From Methanolobus vulcani (GTDB taxonomy: Archaea > Halobacteriota > Methanosarcinia > Methanosarcinales > Methanosarcinaceae): a DNA stretch of 64,000 bases. The stretch is taken from assembly GCF_006546655.1 (NCBI RefSeq), contig NZ_VIAQ01000002.1, positions 1-64,000 of the forward strand, written 5' to 3'. Positions within the stretch are counted from its first letter, which is position 1. Every line of letters begins with the position of its first letter. The position numbers were made by a program, and so were the translations under genes. Below, piece after piece: positions 56,859-64,000 of this stretch. A model generated the notes under the pieces. The model was given only the letters and a program-made list of their open reading frames with translations. It did no database searches and was not told where the DNA came from.

Positions 56859-57000
56859 AGCATAATCTCCATTCACAAAGTTAACAGTGTTAACCCGTTA
56901 CCAGTCTTATTACTTCAGTAACAGGTACTTCAAAATATGTTGAAATGCCTATATAAGCATTTGGAAATATGTCAGAGAAAAAGAAAATAGCTTCTCTTTT

Positions 57001-57924
57001 TCATACCTGTACTTTAAAATATTTCCCGAATATCTTCGGGCTTTTTTCCATCACTGCGATGTAAGCTCCAAAGAGAATGAAAATGCATCCTATGACTGTA
57101 TCCATAAGTAGCGGTGTATGAACAATGGTGTAATCAAAAAATATACCACTAACCGGTTCAAGTAACGCAAGTATGCTTCCCTTCTGTGCTTCTATCTGGG
57201 AAATACCGCTAACATAAAGAACTGCCGCCAGGGCTGTGTTAATAATACCAAAGAAAATCAGCATTGGCATATTGTCTATGATAACCGGATTAGGGGCACC
57301 GCATGACAATGGAATCAATAGGATCACCCCGATAAAAGTATACCAGAAAAGCAGGGCAACACTAGAGTAATCATCCTTGATGTATCTTATAGTTACTATT
57401 TCACTACCAAATGAAAAACCAGACAGGATTCCTGCGGCAATTCCTATTAAGTAACCGTTACCCATGCTTATTCCCAAACTAAGTCCTGTGATAACGTTTC
57501 CTAAATCTACGATAAAGAGAAGACCGGTTAGTGATAGTATCAGTGCAACCAGGCTTTTTCTTGTGATCTTTTCTTTTAATACTAGAGGTGAAAGAAGAGT
57601 AACATACATAGGTGCTGTGTACAACATCAATATTGCAACTGAAAAGCTAGTATATTTGATACAGGTAAAGTACGAAAAGATAGTACATGTATTGATAAAC
57701 CCAAGGAGCAGAATATACTTTTTTTTCCTGCGTGGTACAATTTGAGATAGCTTTCCGGTTAATATGATAAAGATAAGTAACGAAAGCAAACCAAAAAGCT
57801 GTTTGTAAAATACCATGGGTCCTGTGGGGACAGCTTTCAGGTAATCTACAAAAACTCCAAGAAGTCCGAACATAACCGAGCCAGTTATTAGTTCAAAATA
57901 TGCTTTTTTAGAACCCTGACTCAT
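57001..57924 (-). CDS. DMT superfamily (EamA) transporter
   Basis: A 307-residue protein with ten predicted membrane helices in two EamA repeats (about 10-140 and 150-290; IVDLGNVITGLSLG between, ALLEPVSGIFFDYTI in the second). It is likely a metabolite or amino-acid exporter. The substrate cannot be inferred. It is divergent from the VOC gene. Confidence 0.85.
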   Translation of the reverse strand: MSQGSKKAYFELITGSVMFGLLGVFVDYLKAVPTGPMVFYKQLFGLLSLLIFIILTGKLSQIVPRRKKKYILLLGFINTCTIFSYFTCIKYTSFSVAILMLYTAPMYVTLLSPLVLKEKITRKSLVALILSLTGLLFIVDLGNVITGLSLGISMGNGYLIGIAAGILSGFSFGSEIVTIRYIKDDYSSVALLFWYTFIGVILLIPLSCGAPNPVIIDNMPMLIFFGIINTALAAVLYVSGISQIEAQKGSILALLEPVSGIFFDYTIVHTPLLMDTVIGCIFILFGAYIAVMEKSPKIFGKYFKVQV

Positions 57925-58031
57925 AGACTGGAAATAGTTCTATAGGCTATAAAGCATTCGGCAGGTGTGGTTTTGATGCCTCGACAAAGATGTTAATAAT
58001 CAGGAAGACAATTTTAAATGGGGGTTTAAAT

Positions 58032-58403
58032 ATGCCAGCATTTATTCATATAGATATACCAACGGATAATGTAGAAAGAGCCAGAAAGTTCTATTCTGAT
58101 ATTTTTGAATGGACCTTTGAGAAGCCATCAAAGGATATGGATTACTATCTATTCAGTACCAGAGACCTTGATGGAAATGAAGGTATTCGTGGTGGGTTGG
58201 GACTTCGTGGAGAACCGGATCAGAGGATATCTGCATATATTGGTGTTGATTCTATTGAGAAATATGCGTCTAAAATCGAACAGGCCGGTGGCAAGGTTCT
58301 GAACAAAATGCCGGTTCCTGGGTGGGGAGCTCTTGCTATTTGTCTTGATACAGAAGGAAATCTCTTTGGGCTATGGGAGGATGCAACTGAAGAAAATAAG
58401 TAG
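58032..58403 (+). CDS. VOC/glyoxalase family protein
   Basis: A 123-residue single VOC-domain protein (FIHIDIPTDNVERARKFYSD, GGKVLNKMPVPGWGALAICLD, EGNLFGLWED), with the two metal-type positions His6 and Glu near LFGLWE. It may be a lyase or a binding protein. ATG 58032 has GGGGGTTTAAAT upstream, matching the leader of the gene at 52390. The frame opens at 57990, but that extension looks non-coding. Confidence 0.82.
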   Translation: MPAFIHIDIPTDNVERARKFYSDIFEWTFEKPSKDMDYYLFSTRDLDGNEGIRGGLGLRGEPDQRISAYIGVDSIEKYASKIEQAGGKVLNKMPVPGWGALAICLDTEGNLFGLWEDATEENK

Positions 58404-58752
58404 ATTGATGGTATAGGCTATTTCAAAAATAACATTCGTAAAAAACATGTACTTTTAAAGGTACTTATAAATTAATTTCCTTTAGTGAATACATTAAAAG
58501 TGCAGATGTGCACAGGAAGACCTACTATAAAAATATGTTAATTAATCAAATAATGACAAATAATATTGATTTCAATTTCTGAAAAAGCGAAGGTTAAAAT
58601 TTTATTTCTCATTTCCTAGACGTAAACTTTACATATCAGACTTGCACTTAAAGTAGCCATTAGAATAATGTATATACATAATCTGTCATACAGTGGCTCA
58701 AAAGCTGTAAATGGCATATATTGCTTAAAAACGAAAAAGCATAGGAGGTTCA
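58404..58752. promoter_or_regulatory. 349-bp leader and promoter region of the MtaC-like gene
   Basis: No supported ORF. It is AT-rich with a TATA-like TGTATATACATA at about 58669-58680 and an imperfect palindrome GTACTTTTAAAGGTAC at 58449-58464. A ribosome-binding site AGGAGG lies just before the ATG at 58753. Confidence 0.45.
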
Positions 58753-59517
58753 ATGCTAGATATAGACCCAACGGGTATTCTTGTCAGGTATAATGTTAAG
58801 TTAGAATCTGACTTAACTCCTGATGAAATAGCAAGAGAACTATTCCCAAAAGACATTTTATTAAGGAACATAGTTGAAGCAGTTTTTGAAGGTGATGAGG
58901 ATGAAGTTATAGTCACCCTCAAAGAAGCCGTAAAAGAAGGTAAAGATCCTATATCACTTATCGATGATGCTCTTATGGTGGGTATGGATATAGTATCCCT
59001 CTTATATGATGATGGGCACTTGTTCCTTCCGGACGTGATGATTTCATCACATGCAATGACAGATGGTATTGAATACTGTAAGCAGATATCCGGTAAGAGT
59101 CATGAATGCAAGGGAACTGTAGTTTCCTATGTTGTGGAAGGTGATATTCATGATATCGGTAAGAAGATATTGACCGTGCTTTTGAAATCCAATGGTTACG
59201 AAGTAATTGATCTTGGAAGTGATGTACCTACTGATGAAGTGATCAGTGCCGTGCTAAAATACAGACCAATAATGATTACGGGCACTTCCTTAATGACAAC
59301 TACGATGTATTCTTTCATGGAACTTAACAACCGGCTTCTTGAAAATGATATTATAATCCCTCTTATATGCGGAGGAGGGGCTGTGACTCAGGATTTTGTT
59401 ATGAATTATGAACTTGGTATATATTGTGAAGATGCGGCACTGGTACCTAAAATTGCAGATTCTATTCTCAAGAACAAAAGCATAGAGGAGCTAAGGGAAC
59501 AATTTCATGTACATTGA
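58753..59517 (+). CDS. Orphan MtaC-like corrinoid protein
   Basis: A 254-residue cobalamin-binding protein of the methanol:corrinoid type (MtaC-like). It has the N-terminal helical cap (TPDEIARELFPKD, LIDDALMVGMDIVSLLYD) and the Rossmann B12 domain with the DxHxxG motif EGDIHDIGKKI (His133), the TGTSLMTTTMYSF loop and LICGGGAVTQDFV. About half of its first 140 residues match the downstream mtaC. No MtaB partner is adjacent. AGGAGG precedes the ATG. It may serve another methyltransferase or be a sensor. A deleted copy of the mtaC leader follows it. Confidence 0.85.
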   Translation: MLDIDPTGILVRYNVKLESDLTPDEIARELFPKDILLRNIVEAVFEGDEDEVIVTLKEAVKEGKDPISLIDDALMVGMDIVSLLYDDGHLFLPDVMISSHAMTDGIEYCKQISGKSHECKGTVVSYVVEGDIHDIGKKILTVLLKSNGYEVIDLGSDVPTDEVISAVLKYRPIMITGTSLMTTTMYSFMELNNRLLENDIIIPLICGGGAVTQDFVMNYELGIYCEDAALVPKIADSILKNKSIEELREQFHVH

Positions 59518-59617
59518 AACTATTAATGCATGGTTATACAATGAAAATAGGTGGCTCACATCCAAAGACGATCCCTCTTGTGTAGATTGGATTGAAGGAA
59601 GTATAGCATTCAGATGA
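59507..59617 (+). other. 36-codon ORF overlapping the MtaC-like gene; unlikely gene
   Basis: ATG 59507 lies inside the end of the MtaC-like gene. The ORF spans the mtaC-leader remnant, whose CVDWIE peptide also appears in the equivalent frame before the real mtaC. There is no ribosome-binding site. It is probably an accident of the duplicated leader. Confidence 0.15.
59578..59612 (+). repeat. Deleted duplicate of the mtaC 5' leader
   Basis: TTGTGTAGATTGGATTGA here (59578-59595) is identical to 63499-63516. It then joins directly to AAGGAAGTATAGCAT, matching the mtaC ribosome-binding site AAGGAGGTATAGAAT (63556-63570). The ~40 bp between these blocks in the true leader are gone, as if deleted between the two ATTGA repeats. 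The start codon is lost. Confidence 0.75.
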
Positions 59618-59803
59618 GAGCCAATTTACGTTTTTCATCTTCATGTATTTAACATCTCCTTTTTTCCTCTATTTAAGTGAAATATGAGAAAGAAGCCTTT
59701 GCAGATTATAATAACATATGTACATATTGAGTTTATATTTGTAAATAAAATACTATCAGCTCTAATGTCGTAAGAGAACAAATCACGCAGCGCGGGGGAT
59801 TAC

Positions 59804-62800
59804 ATTATCAGCTCTGAAAAAACACAGGAAAATAAGTATTCTTTACTGAATGGGAATACTAATTGCCAAATCTCTGATGCTATTCTCTCTTTTCTCTGGA
59901 AAGGGTCTGATAGAAAGCGTGTTATTTCAGTTTCTGAAAACATCTCTCTTTTAGGCTATCATCCTGATGATTTTGTTTCCGGAAAAATTAGTTTTATGGA
60001 TCTTATTCATCCATCTGACATTGAAGTTGTAAGGCATAAGTATACCCGGTATGCTAAAGATGATAATAATCCATTTTTTGTTGCAGATTATAGATTGAAA
60101 TCTGCTGATGGTAAAATTTGTGAAGTCAGTGAAAGAACAATTAACCTTTCCGTAGATGATGGTTGCCTTTATCATGGGATAATATCTGTGAAAAGGAGTT
60201 TTAAGTTTGATACTGATAAAGAAAAAAACTATTGCAAAAGCATAGTTGACGGTATACAGAACCCCCTTTTAATTCTTGATAGTTCATTTCATGTTTTTGC
60301 TGCTAACCAGTATTTCTACGAACTATTCAAATTGAAACCTGAAAATACTGAAGGAAAGCATTTTTTAACTTTAAATGATGCAAACAAAGATGAATTGAGT
60401 TCTTTTTTTGATAGAGCTTTTCAGGAAGAGTATTTCTTTGATTCGATAGAAGTTGTCTGTAGCATAGATGGCCTTGGAAAACGCACGCTGAAGCTTACTG
60501 CCCGCCTCCTTGATACGGGTATGGACCGGAAGAGGCTGATTCTGGTTTCAATAGAAGATATAACTCCTCAGAAAATGGCCGAAGCAAAACTTCGGGCATC
60601 AGAAGAAAAGTATTCAACTCTTATTGAAAAAGGAAATGATGGTATTCTTGTTGTAAACAGAGAAGGGGAACTTATTTTCGCAAACTCAAAATTTTCCCAG
60701 ATGGCAGGGATTGAAGAAAACGAACTTTTAGGTGGCACTCTTCTGGATTTTATTCCTTTGGACTATCATCGCATGATAGGTATCCGTCTCAAGAAAGTCC
60801 TTAAGGACATGCGCAGTATCAGGCGAAATGATGAGGTTAAATTCACCAAAGCAGGTGGTGGAACATTTTCTGCTGAGATTAGTCTTTCCTATATAGTACA
60901 TGAACAGCAGCCTTCTGTGATGGTGACTGTCAGGGACATCTCTGAGAGAAAACGTGCTGAAGCAGAACTAAAAGCTTCTGAGGAAAAATACTCCACTCTT
61001 GTTGAAAAAGGAAATGATGGTATAATTATTCTCCATGACCTGTCCTTCAAGTTTGCAAATTCCAAATTCTCAGAACTGACTGGCTATTCACGAATGGAAT
61101 TAACTGGTAAAACATTCACAGATCTTGTGCCGGTAGATTACAGGCGTATGATAATAAAGCGTATCAAAAAGGTCCTGAAAGATAAACACAGCATCCGTAG
61201 GAATGATGAACTTGAATTCCTGACAAAAGCTGACGGGATATTCCCTGCAGAAATCAGTCTGGCTTATATTCTGCATGAGGAAAAGCCTTCTGTTATGATG
61301 ACTGTCAGGGATATCTCTGAGAGAAAACAGGCTGAGGCTGAGCTTAAAGCCTCGGAAAAGAAATATTCCTCTCTGGTAGAGGAAGGTAATGATGGTATTA
61401 TTATTGTTCAGAATGGAATACTTGTTTTTGCCAATATGAAGTTTTGTGAGATCACCGGTTTTTCCAAGACTGAAATACTTCTCAGTCCTTTTGAGGATTT
61501 CCTTTCATTGGAATATAAACGAATGGTCATTAATAAATTCAGGAAGAGCCTTGAAAAGAAACGCAATTCTTCACTGAAATATGAGATAGAACTTGTTTCA
61601 AAGAGGGGTGGCAACACTCCCGCTGAGATTAACTCTTCAATTATCGATCATGAAGGTGCGCCTGCTATAATGGCAATTATCAGGGACATAACTGATCAGA
61701 AAGAAAAAGAAAAGGAACTCCTTGAACTTATTGAGGTGCAGAAAGTTCTTGAAACGGTAATCAAGAGCAGTCCTGCTATTGTCTTTTTCTGGAAACCGGA
61801 TGAGGACTGGAAAGTGGAATTCGTTTCCGAGAACATATCCCAGTTTGGTTACCAGGCAGAGGATATGATGTCAGGCAAGATACTTTATGGTGATATTATT
61901 CATCCTTCTGATGTTGAAAGGCTTACTATGGAGTATGATATCTTTTCAGGTGAGGAGAACCTTTCATTCGAGTATCGCATACTTACAAAAGCAGGTGAGG
62001 TGCGCTGGGTAGACGAAAGATCAGTTCTGAAACGTGATGCAGAAGGTAAGCTCCAGTACATCCAGGGTATTATTGTCGATATTACTGAGCGTAAGAATGT
62101 GAAGAACTTCATGCAGATAGGTAATGATGTTGGAATGCTATTCAGTCCGCTAGGGGATGTGGGTGATATGTTCTCTCAGCTTGTGGAGTTTACCACCCAG
62201 ATGGATAATCTGGACTGCGGTGCTCTCTATCTTGTAGATGGGGAAACAGGTGACATGAATATAGTTGCTCATTCCGGTCTTTCGGCTGAGTTCGTTAAGA
62301 GCGCAAGACATTATGCAGGAAAATCTATCCATGCACGCTTACTGAAGACAGAATATCCTCTTTATACCAGATATTATGAGCTAACTTCCATGATTCCCGG
62401 GGAAAAACAAAGTTATGAGGGACTGGAAGCAACCGCCTTAATTCCAATAAGATACGGTATGGAGCTTGTGGCAATACTTATGCTATCATCCCATAGTGTT
62501 TATTCTGTTCCTTTTGAAGTAAGGGATTCCCTTGAGACTGTGGCATCTCAAATAGGTCCTGTGATAGGGCGCATGCGTGAGCAGGCAGATGTTCAGAATA
62601 ATATTAGAAACCTTCAGTTTATTTTTGATGTTATGGAAGACATGGTCTTTATGCTTGATACTGATGGTTGCATTCTTTATGCAAATTCTCATGCATTTAC
62701 AAGGCTTGGATATTCCAAAAATGAGCTTATTGGAATGAATCTTATCAATCTTTATCCACAGAAAGTGCTCCTTGAAGCTGCAGCAGAAATTAAATCTATA

Positions 62801-62938
62801 TTAGAAGGCAGTGCAAAGGTCTGCACAATTCCTTTTGAGTCTGTTACTGGTGAACTTATATCCATTGAGATGTACTGTTCAATGGGTCAACTGAATGATA
62901 ATCCAATAACGATATGCGTCTCCCGTGAAAAGGTATAA
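59804..62938 (+). CDS. Large PAS/GAF sensor protein without kinase; probable ATT start
   Basis: A protein of 1044 residues if read from ATT 59804, where GGGGG lies 5 nt upstream. The first ATG (59996) would cut off half of the first PAS, whose FLWKGSDRK and SENISLLGYHPDDF parts are clearly encoded upstream. Order: PAS (~20-130), PAS (~145-255), three near-identical PAS repeats (EKYSTL(I/V)EKGNDGI...), PAS with SPAIVFFWKPD, GAF (~770-930) and a final PAS. No HisKA or HATPase is present. It resembles large methanogen sensor proteins near methyltransferase genes. It lies between the orphan corrinoid gene and mtaC. Confidence 0.8.
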   Translation: MISSEKTQENKYSLLNGNTNCQISDAILSFLWKGSDRKRVISVSENISLLGYHPDDFVSGKISFMDLIHPSDIEVVRHKYTRYAKDDNNPFFVADYRLKSADGKICEVSERTINLSVDDGCLYHGIISVKRSFKFDTDKEKNYCKSIVDGIQNPLLILDSSFHVFAANQYFYELFKLKPENTEGKHFLTLNDANKDELSSFFDRAFQEEYFFDSIEVVCSIDGLGKRTLKLTARLLDTGMDRKRLILVSIEDITPQKMAEAKLRASEEKYSTLIEKGNDGILVVNREGELIFANSKFSQMAGIEENELLGGTLLDFIPLDYHRMIGIRLKKVLKDMRSIRRNDEVKFTKAGGGTFSAEISLSYIVHEQQPSVMVTVRDISERKRAEAELKASEEKYSTLVEKGNDGIIILHDLSFKFANSKFSELTGYSRMELTGKTFTDLVPVDYRRMIIKRIKKVLKDKHSIRRNDELEFLTKADGIFPAEISLAYILHEEKPSVMMTVRDISERKQAEAELKASEKKYSSLVEEGNDGIIIVQNGILVFANMKFCEITGFSKTEILLSPFEDFLSLEYKRMVINKFRKSLEKKRNSSLKYEIELVSKRGGNTPAEINSSIIDHEGAPAIMAIIRDITDQKEKEKELLELIEVQKVLETVIKSSPAIVFFWKPDEDWKVEFVSENISQFGYQAEDMMSGKILYGDIIHPSDVERLTMEYDIFSGEENLSFEYRILTKAGEVRWVDERSVLKRDAEGKLQYIQGIIVDITERKNVKNFMQIGNDVGMLFSPLGDVGDMFSQLVEFTTQMDNLDCGALYLVDGETGDMNIVAHSGLSAEFVKSARHYAGKSIHARLLKTEYPLYTRYYELTSMIPGEKQSYEGLEATALIPIRYGMELVAILMLSSHSVYSVPFEVRDSLETVASQIGPVIGRMREQADVQNNIRNLQFIFDVMEDMVFMLDTDGCILYANSHAFTRLGYSKNELIGMNLINLYPQKVLLEAAAEIKSILEGSAKVCTIPFESVTGELISIEMYCSMGQLNDNPITICVSREKV

Positions 62939-63568
62939 TATAAATCTATTGGTTGAAATCTCTTTTTTTGTTCAATTAATCAGGAACAATCACACCAATA
63001 ACATATTTTTTAATTTATTTTAATCTGGATATTCATATTCATTTTTCAAATCAGTTTTTTGTCGGTTACATTTCTTAAATCCTTTTTTTCAACTCCAAAA
63101 CTCGCTTAATAGTTATATATATATGTATCGGGTGTTTAATTTATAATAAATCAAGTAATATTTATTTCATAATTAAAAAAGCATCAATCGGCTTGATATT
63201 TTATCGTTTTTTCTTGAATTTCACTAACATATATATTTTCATGCACATTTCTTTTTATACTTGTTTTTTCGATTTTATCGTAGGTTCATTATACATAAAC
63301 ATTTGCCTATATTTTGTAGCTATGTATGTATTGAATATCTGTGTATGGCAAAAAACATTACCTATAACCTGTTTATTCGTGTATGCTTATCACGCAACCA
63401 TATACTCGACTTAGTTAGTTTTATATATGAGCAACTTACCATTGAAACGTTTATATATGATTAAAAAAGTGCATATTTTGAGGTTCAAAAGAACCTTTTT
63501 GTGTAGATTGGATTGAGCTTGACCCAAAGCTCAAAAAACTAGACTATCCAAATTGAAGGAGGTATAGA
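62939..63568. promoter_or_regulatory. Long AT-rich mtaC upstream region with tandem TATA boxes
   Basis: 630 bp without a supported gene (ORFs here are low-complexity AT). Two identical TTTATATATGA boxes, 63420-63430 and 63450-63460, are exactly 30 bp apart. A hairpin with a T run lies at 63482-63500, and the mtaC ribosome-binding site at 63556-63563. Other TATA-like runs occur near 63112-63123. Long leaders are known for methanol mta operons. Confidence 0.6.
63482..63500 (+). terminator. Hairpin plus T-run in the mtaC leader
   Basis: GGTTC/GAACC stem with AAAA loop followed by TTTTT. It lies 22 bp after the second TATA box, so it would be at the very 5' end of the transcript from that promoter, or an attenuator for a transcript from the first. 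Confidence 0.5.
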
Positions 63569-64000
63569 ATGTTAATAGTAGACAAAGAAGGTATCCTTAT
63601 CAGATACAACGTTAAAATGGAAAAATCAATGACCCCTGAAGAGGCGGCAGCAGAACTCTATCCAAAAGATGAGTTATACATGCCAATCGCAGAAGCGATC
63701 TTTGAGGGTGAAGAAGATGATGTTATCGAAGGTCTCGAGGCAGCTATCGAAGCAGGCAGGGACCCAATCGCACTCATCGACGATGCACTTATGGTAGGTA
63801 TGAAGGTAGTAACAGACCTTTACGACCAGGGCGTAATTTTCCTTCCAAACGTAATGATGTCAGCAGATGCAATGCTCGAAGGTATCGAGTTCTGTAAGGG
63901 CCAGTCCGACGAAGCACCTGTCCAGAAGGGCAAGGTTATCTGTATGGTCGCAGAGGGTGACGTACACGACATCGGTAAGTCAATCGTAGCAGCTCTCCTC
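63569..64000 (+). CDS. mtaC: Methanol corrinoid protein MtaC (5' part; cut by window end)
   Basis: The first 144 codons of the corrinoid protein that carries the methyl group from methanol (via MtaB) to MtaA for coenzyme M. It has the same cap helices as the orphan copy (TPEEAAAELYPKDELYMPIA, FEGEEDDVIEGLEAAI, LIDDALMVGMKVV, FLPNVMMSADAMLEGIEFC) and the B12 histidine motif EGDVHDIGKSIV. The ribosome-binding site AAGGAGGT lies 5 nt before ATG 63569. Codon use is more biased than in its neighbours, as expected for a very highly expressed gene. mtaB is expected next but is outside the window. Confidence 0.92.
   Translation, partial: MLIVDKEGILIRYNVKMEKSMTPEEAAAELYPKDELYMPIAEAIFEGEEDDVIEGLEAAIEAGRDPIALIDDALMVGMKVVTDLYDQGVIFLPNVMMSADAMLEGIEFCKGQSDEAPVQKGKVICMVAEGDVHDIGKSIVAALL

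Noticed and set aside
59507-59617. 36-residue ORF with CVDWIE peptide as a real small gene
   Set aside because: The shared peptide comes from the duplicated mtaC leader DNA; the same frame before mtaC has a stop just upstream and no start codon.
63193-63464. Two overlapping ORFs of 67-73 codons before mtaC
   Set aside because: Products are Phe/Tyr/Ile-rich translations of AT-rich DNA, without ribosome-binding sites, and contain the tandem TATA boxes.

Overview
The window looks like chromosome of a methylotrophic methanogen of the Methanosarcinaceae (archaeon; Methanolobus or a close relative is my guess, not shown by the sequence). The main evidence is a methanol-type corrinoid protein (MtaC) running off the right end, a second MtaC-like protein, a putative methanogenesis marker protein 8, a vorCBA-type 2-oxoacid:ferredoxin oxidoreductase, archaeal TATA boxes such as TTTATATA, many PAS-domain sensor proteins, and AT-rich intergenic DNA. 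I see no rRNA, tRNA or CRISPR array.

Layout. 0-9 kb: two tandem APC amino-acid permeases, two PAS histidine kinases and an exported gluzincin-type peptidase. 9-20 kb: acid-activation genes: phenylacetate-CoA ligase beside marker protein 8, a hotdog thioesterase, a JAMM protein, a DUF92 membrane protein, then an XRE-cupin regulator with an AMP-forming acyl-CoA synthetase and vorCBA. 20-30 kb: phosphoglycerate mutase, another kinase, a MITE next to a broken SHOCT gene, a NudC-type Nudix hydrolase, a PGF-CTERM-like surface protein, and a second XRE-cupin / thioesterase / acyl-CoA synthetase operon. 30-44 kb: hydantoinase-like protein, a large GAF/PAS kinase, sirtuin, a pirin-like protein, Hsp20, LysA, YjbQ, HIT, exported proteins, SfsA and an Na+:alanine symporter.

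44.7-51.4 kb holds the most unusual locus. It contains a 64-residue peptide with two (I/V)D(T/A)WC motifs, a structured intergenic element, an M4 (thermolysin-type) peptidase with no signal peptide and a Cys-Pro-Pro octapeptide array, and a radical SAM/SPASM enzyme with an N-terminal PqqD-like domain. All lie on the minus strand, and the last two overlap by 4 nt. This looks like an undescribed RiPP-type peptide-modifying system. An IS200/IS605 element (tnpA + tnpB) sits between it and a chagasin-type (I42) peptidase inhibitor.

51.5-64 kb is an accessory stretch. It has an unrecognised 54-residue gene, four paralogues of a small four-Cys family, an FGE-fold protein, two PAS proteins with no kinase output, a VOC protein, a DMT exporter, an orphan MtaC-like corrinoid protein followed by a deleted copy of the mtaC leader, and the true mtaC start. 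Two genes here appear to start at ATT, each behind a GGGGG ribosome-binding site.

How the genes fit together (inference): acyl-CoA ligases, thioesterases and VOR suit assimilation of branched-chain or aryl acids into amino acids. Kinases and PAS proteins supply sensing, but no response regulator is in the window. The right end is the start of a methanol methyltransferase operon.
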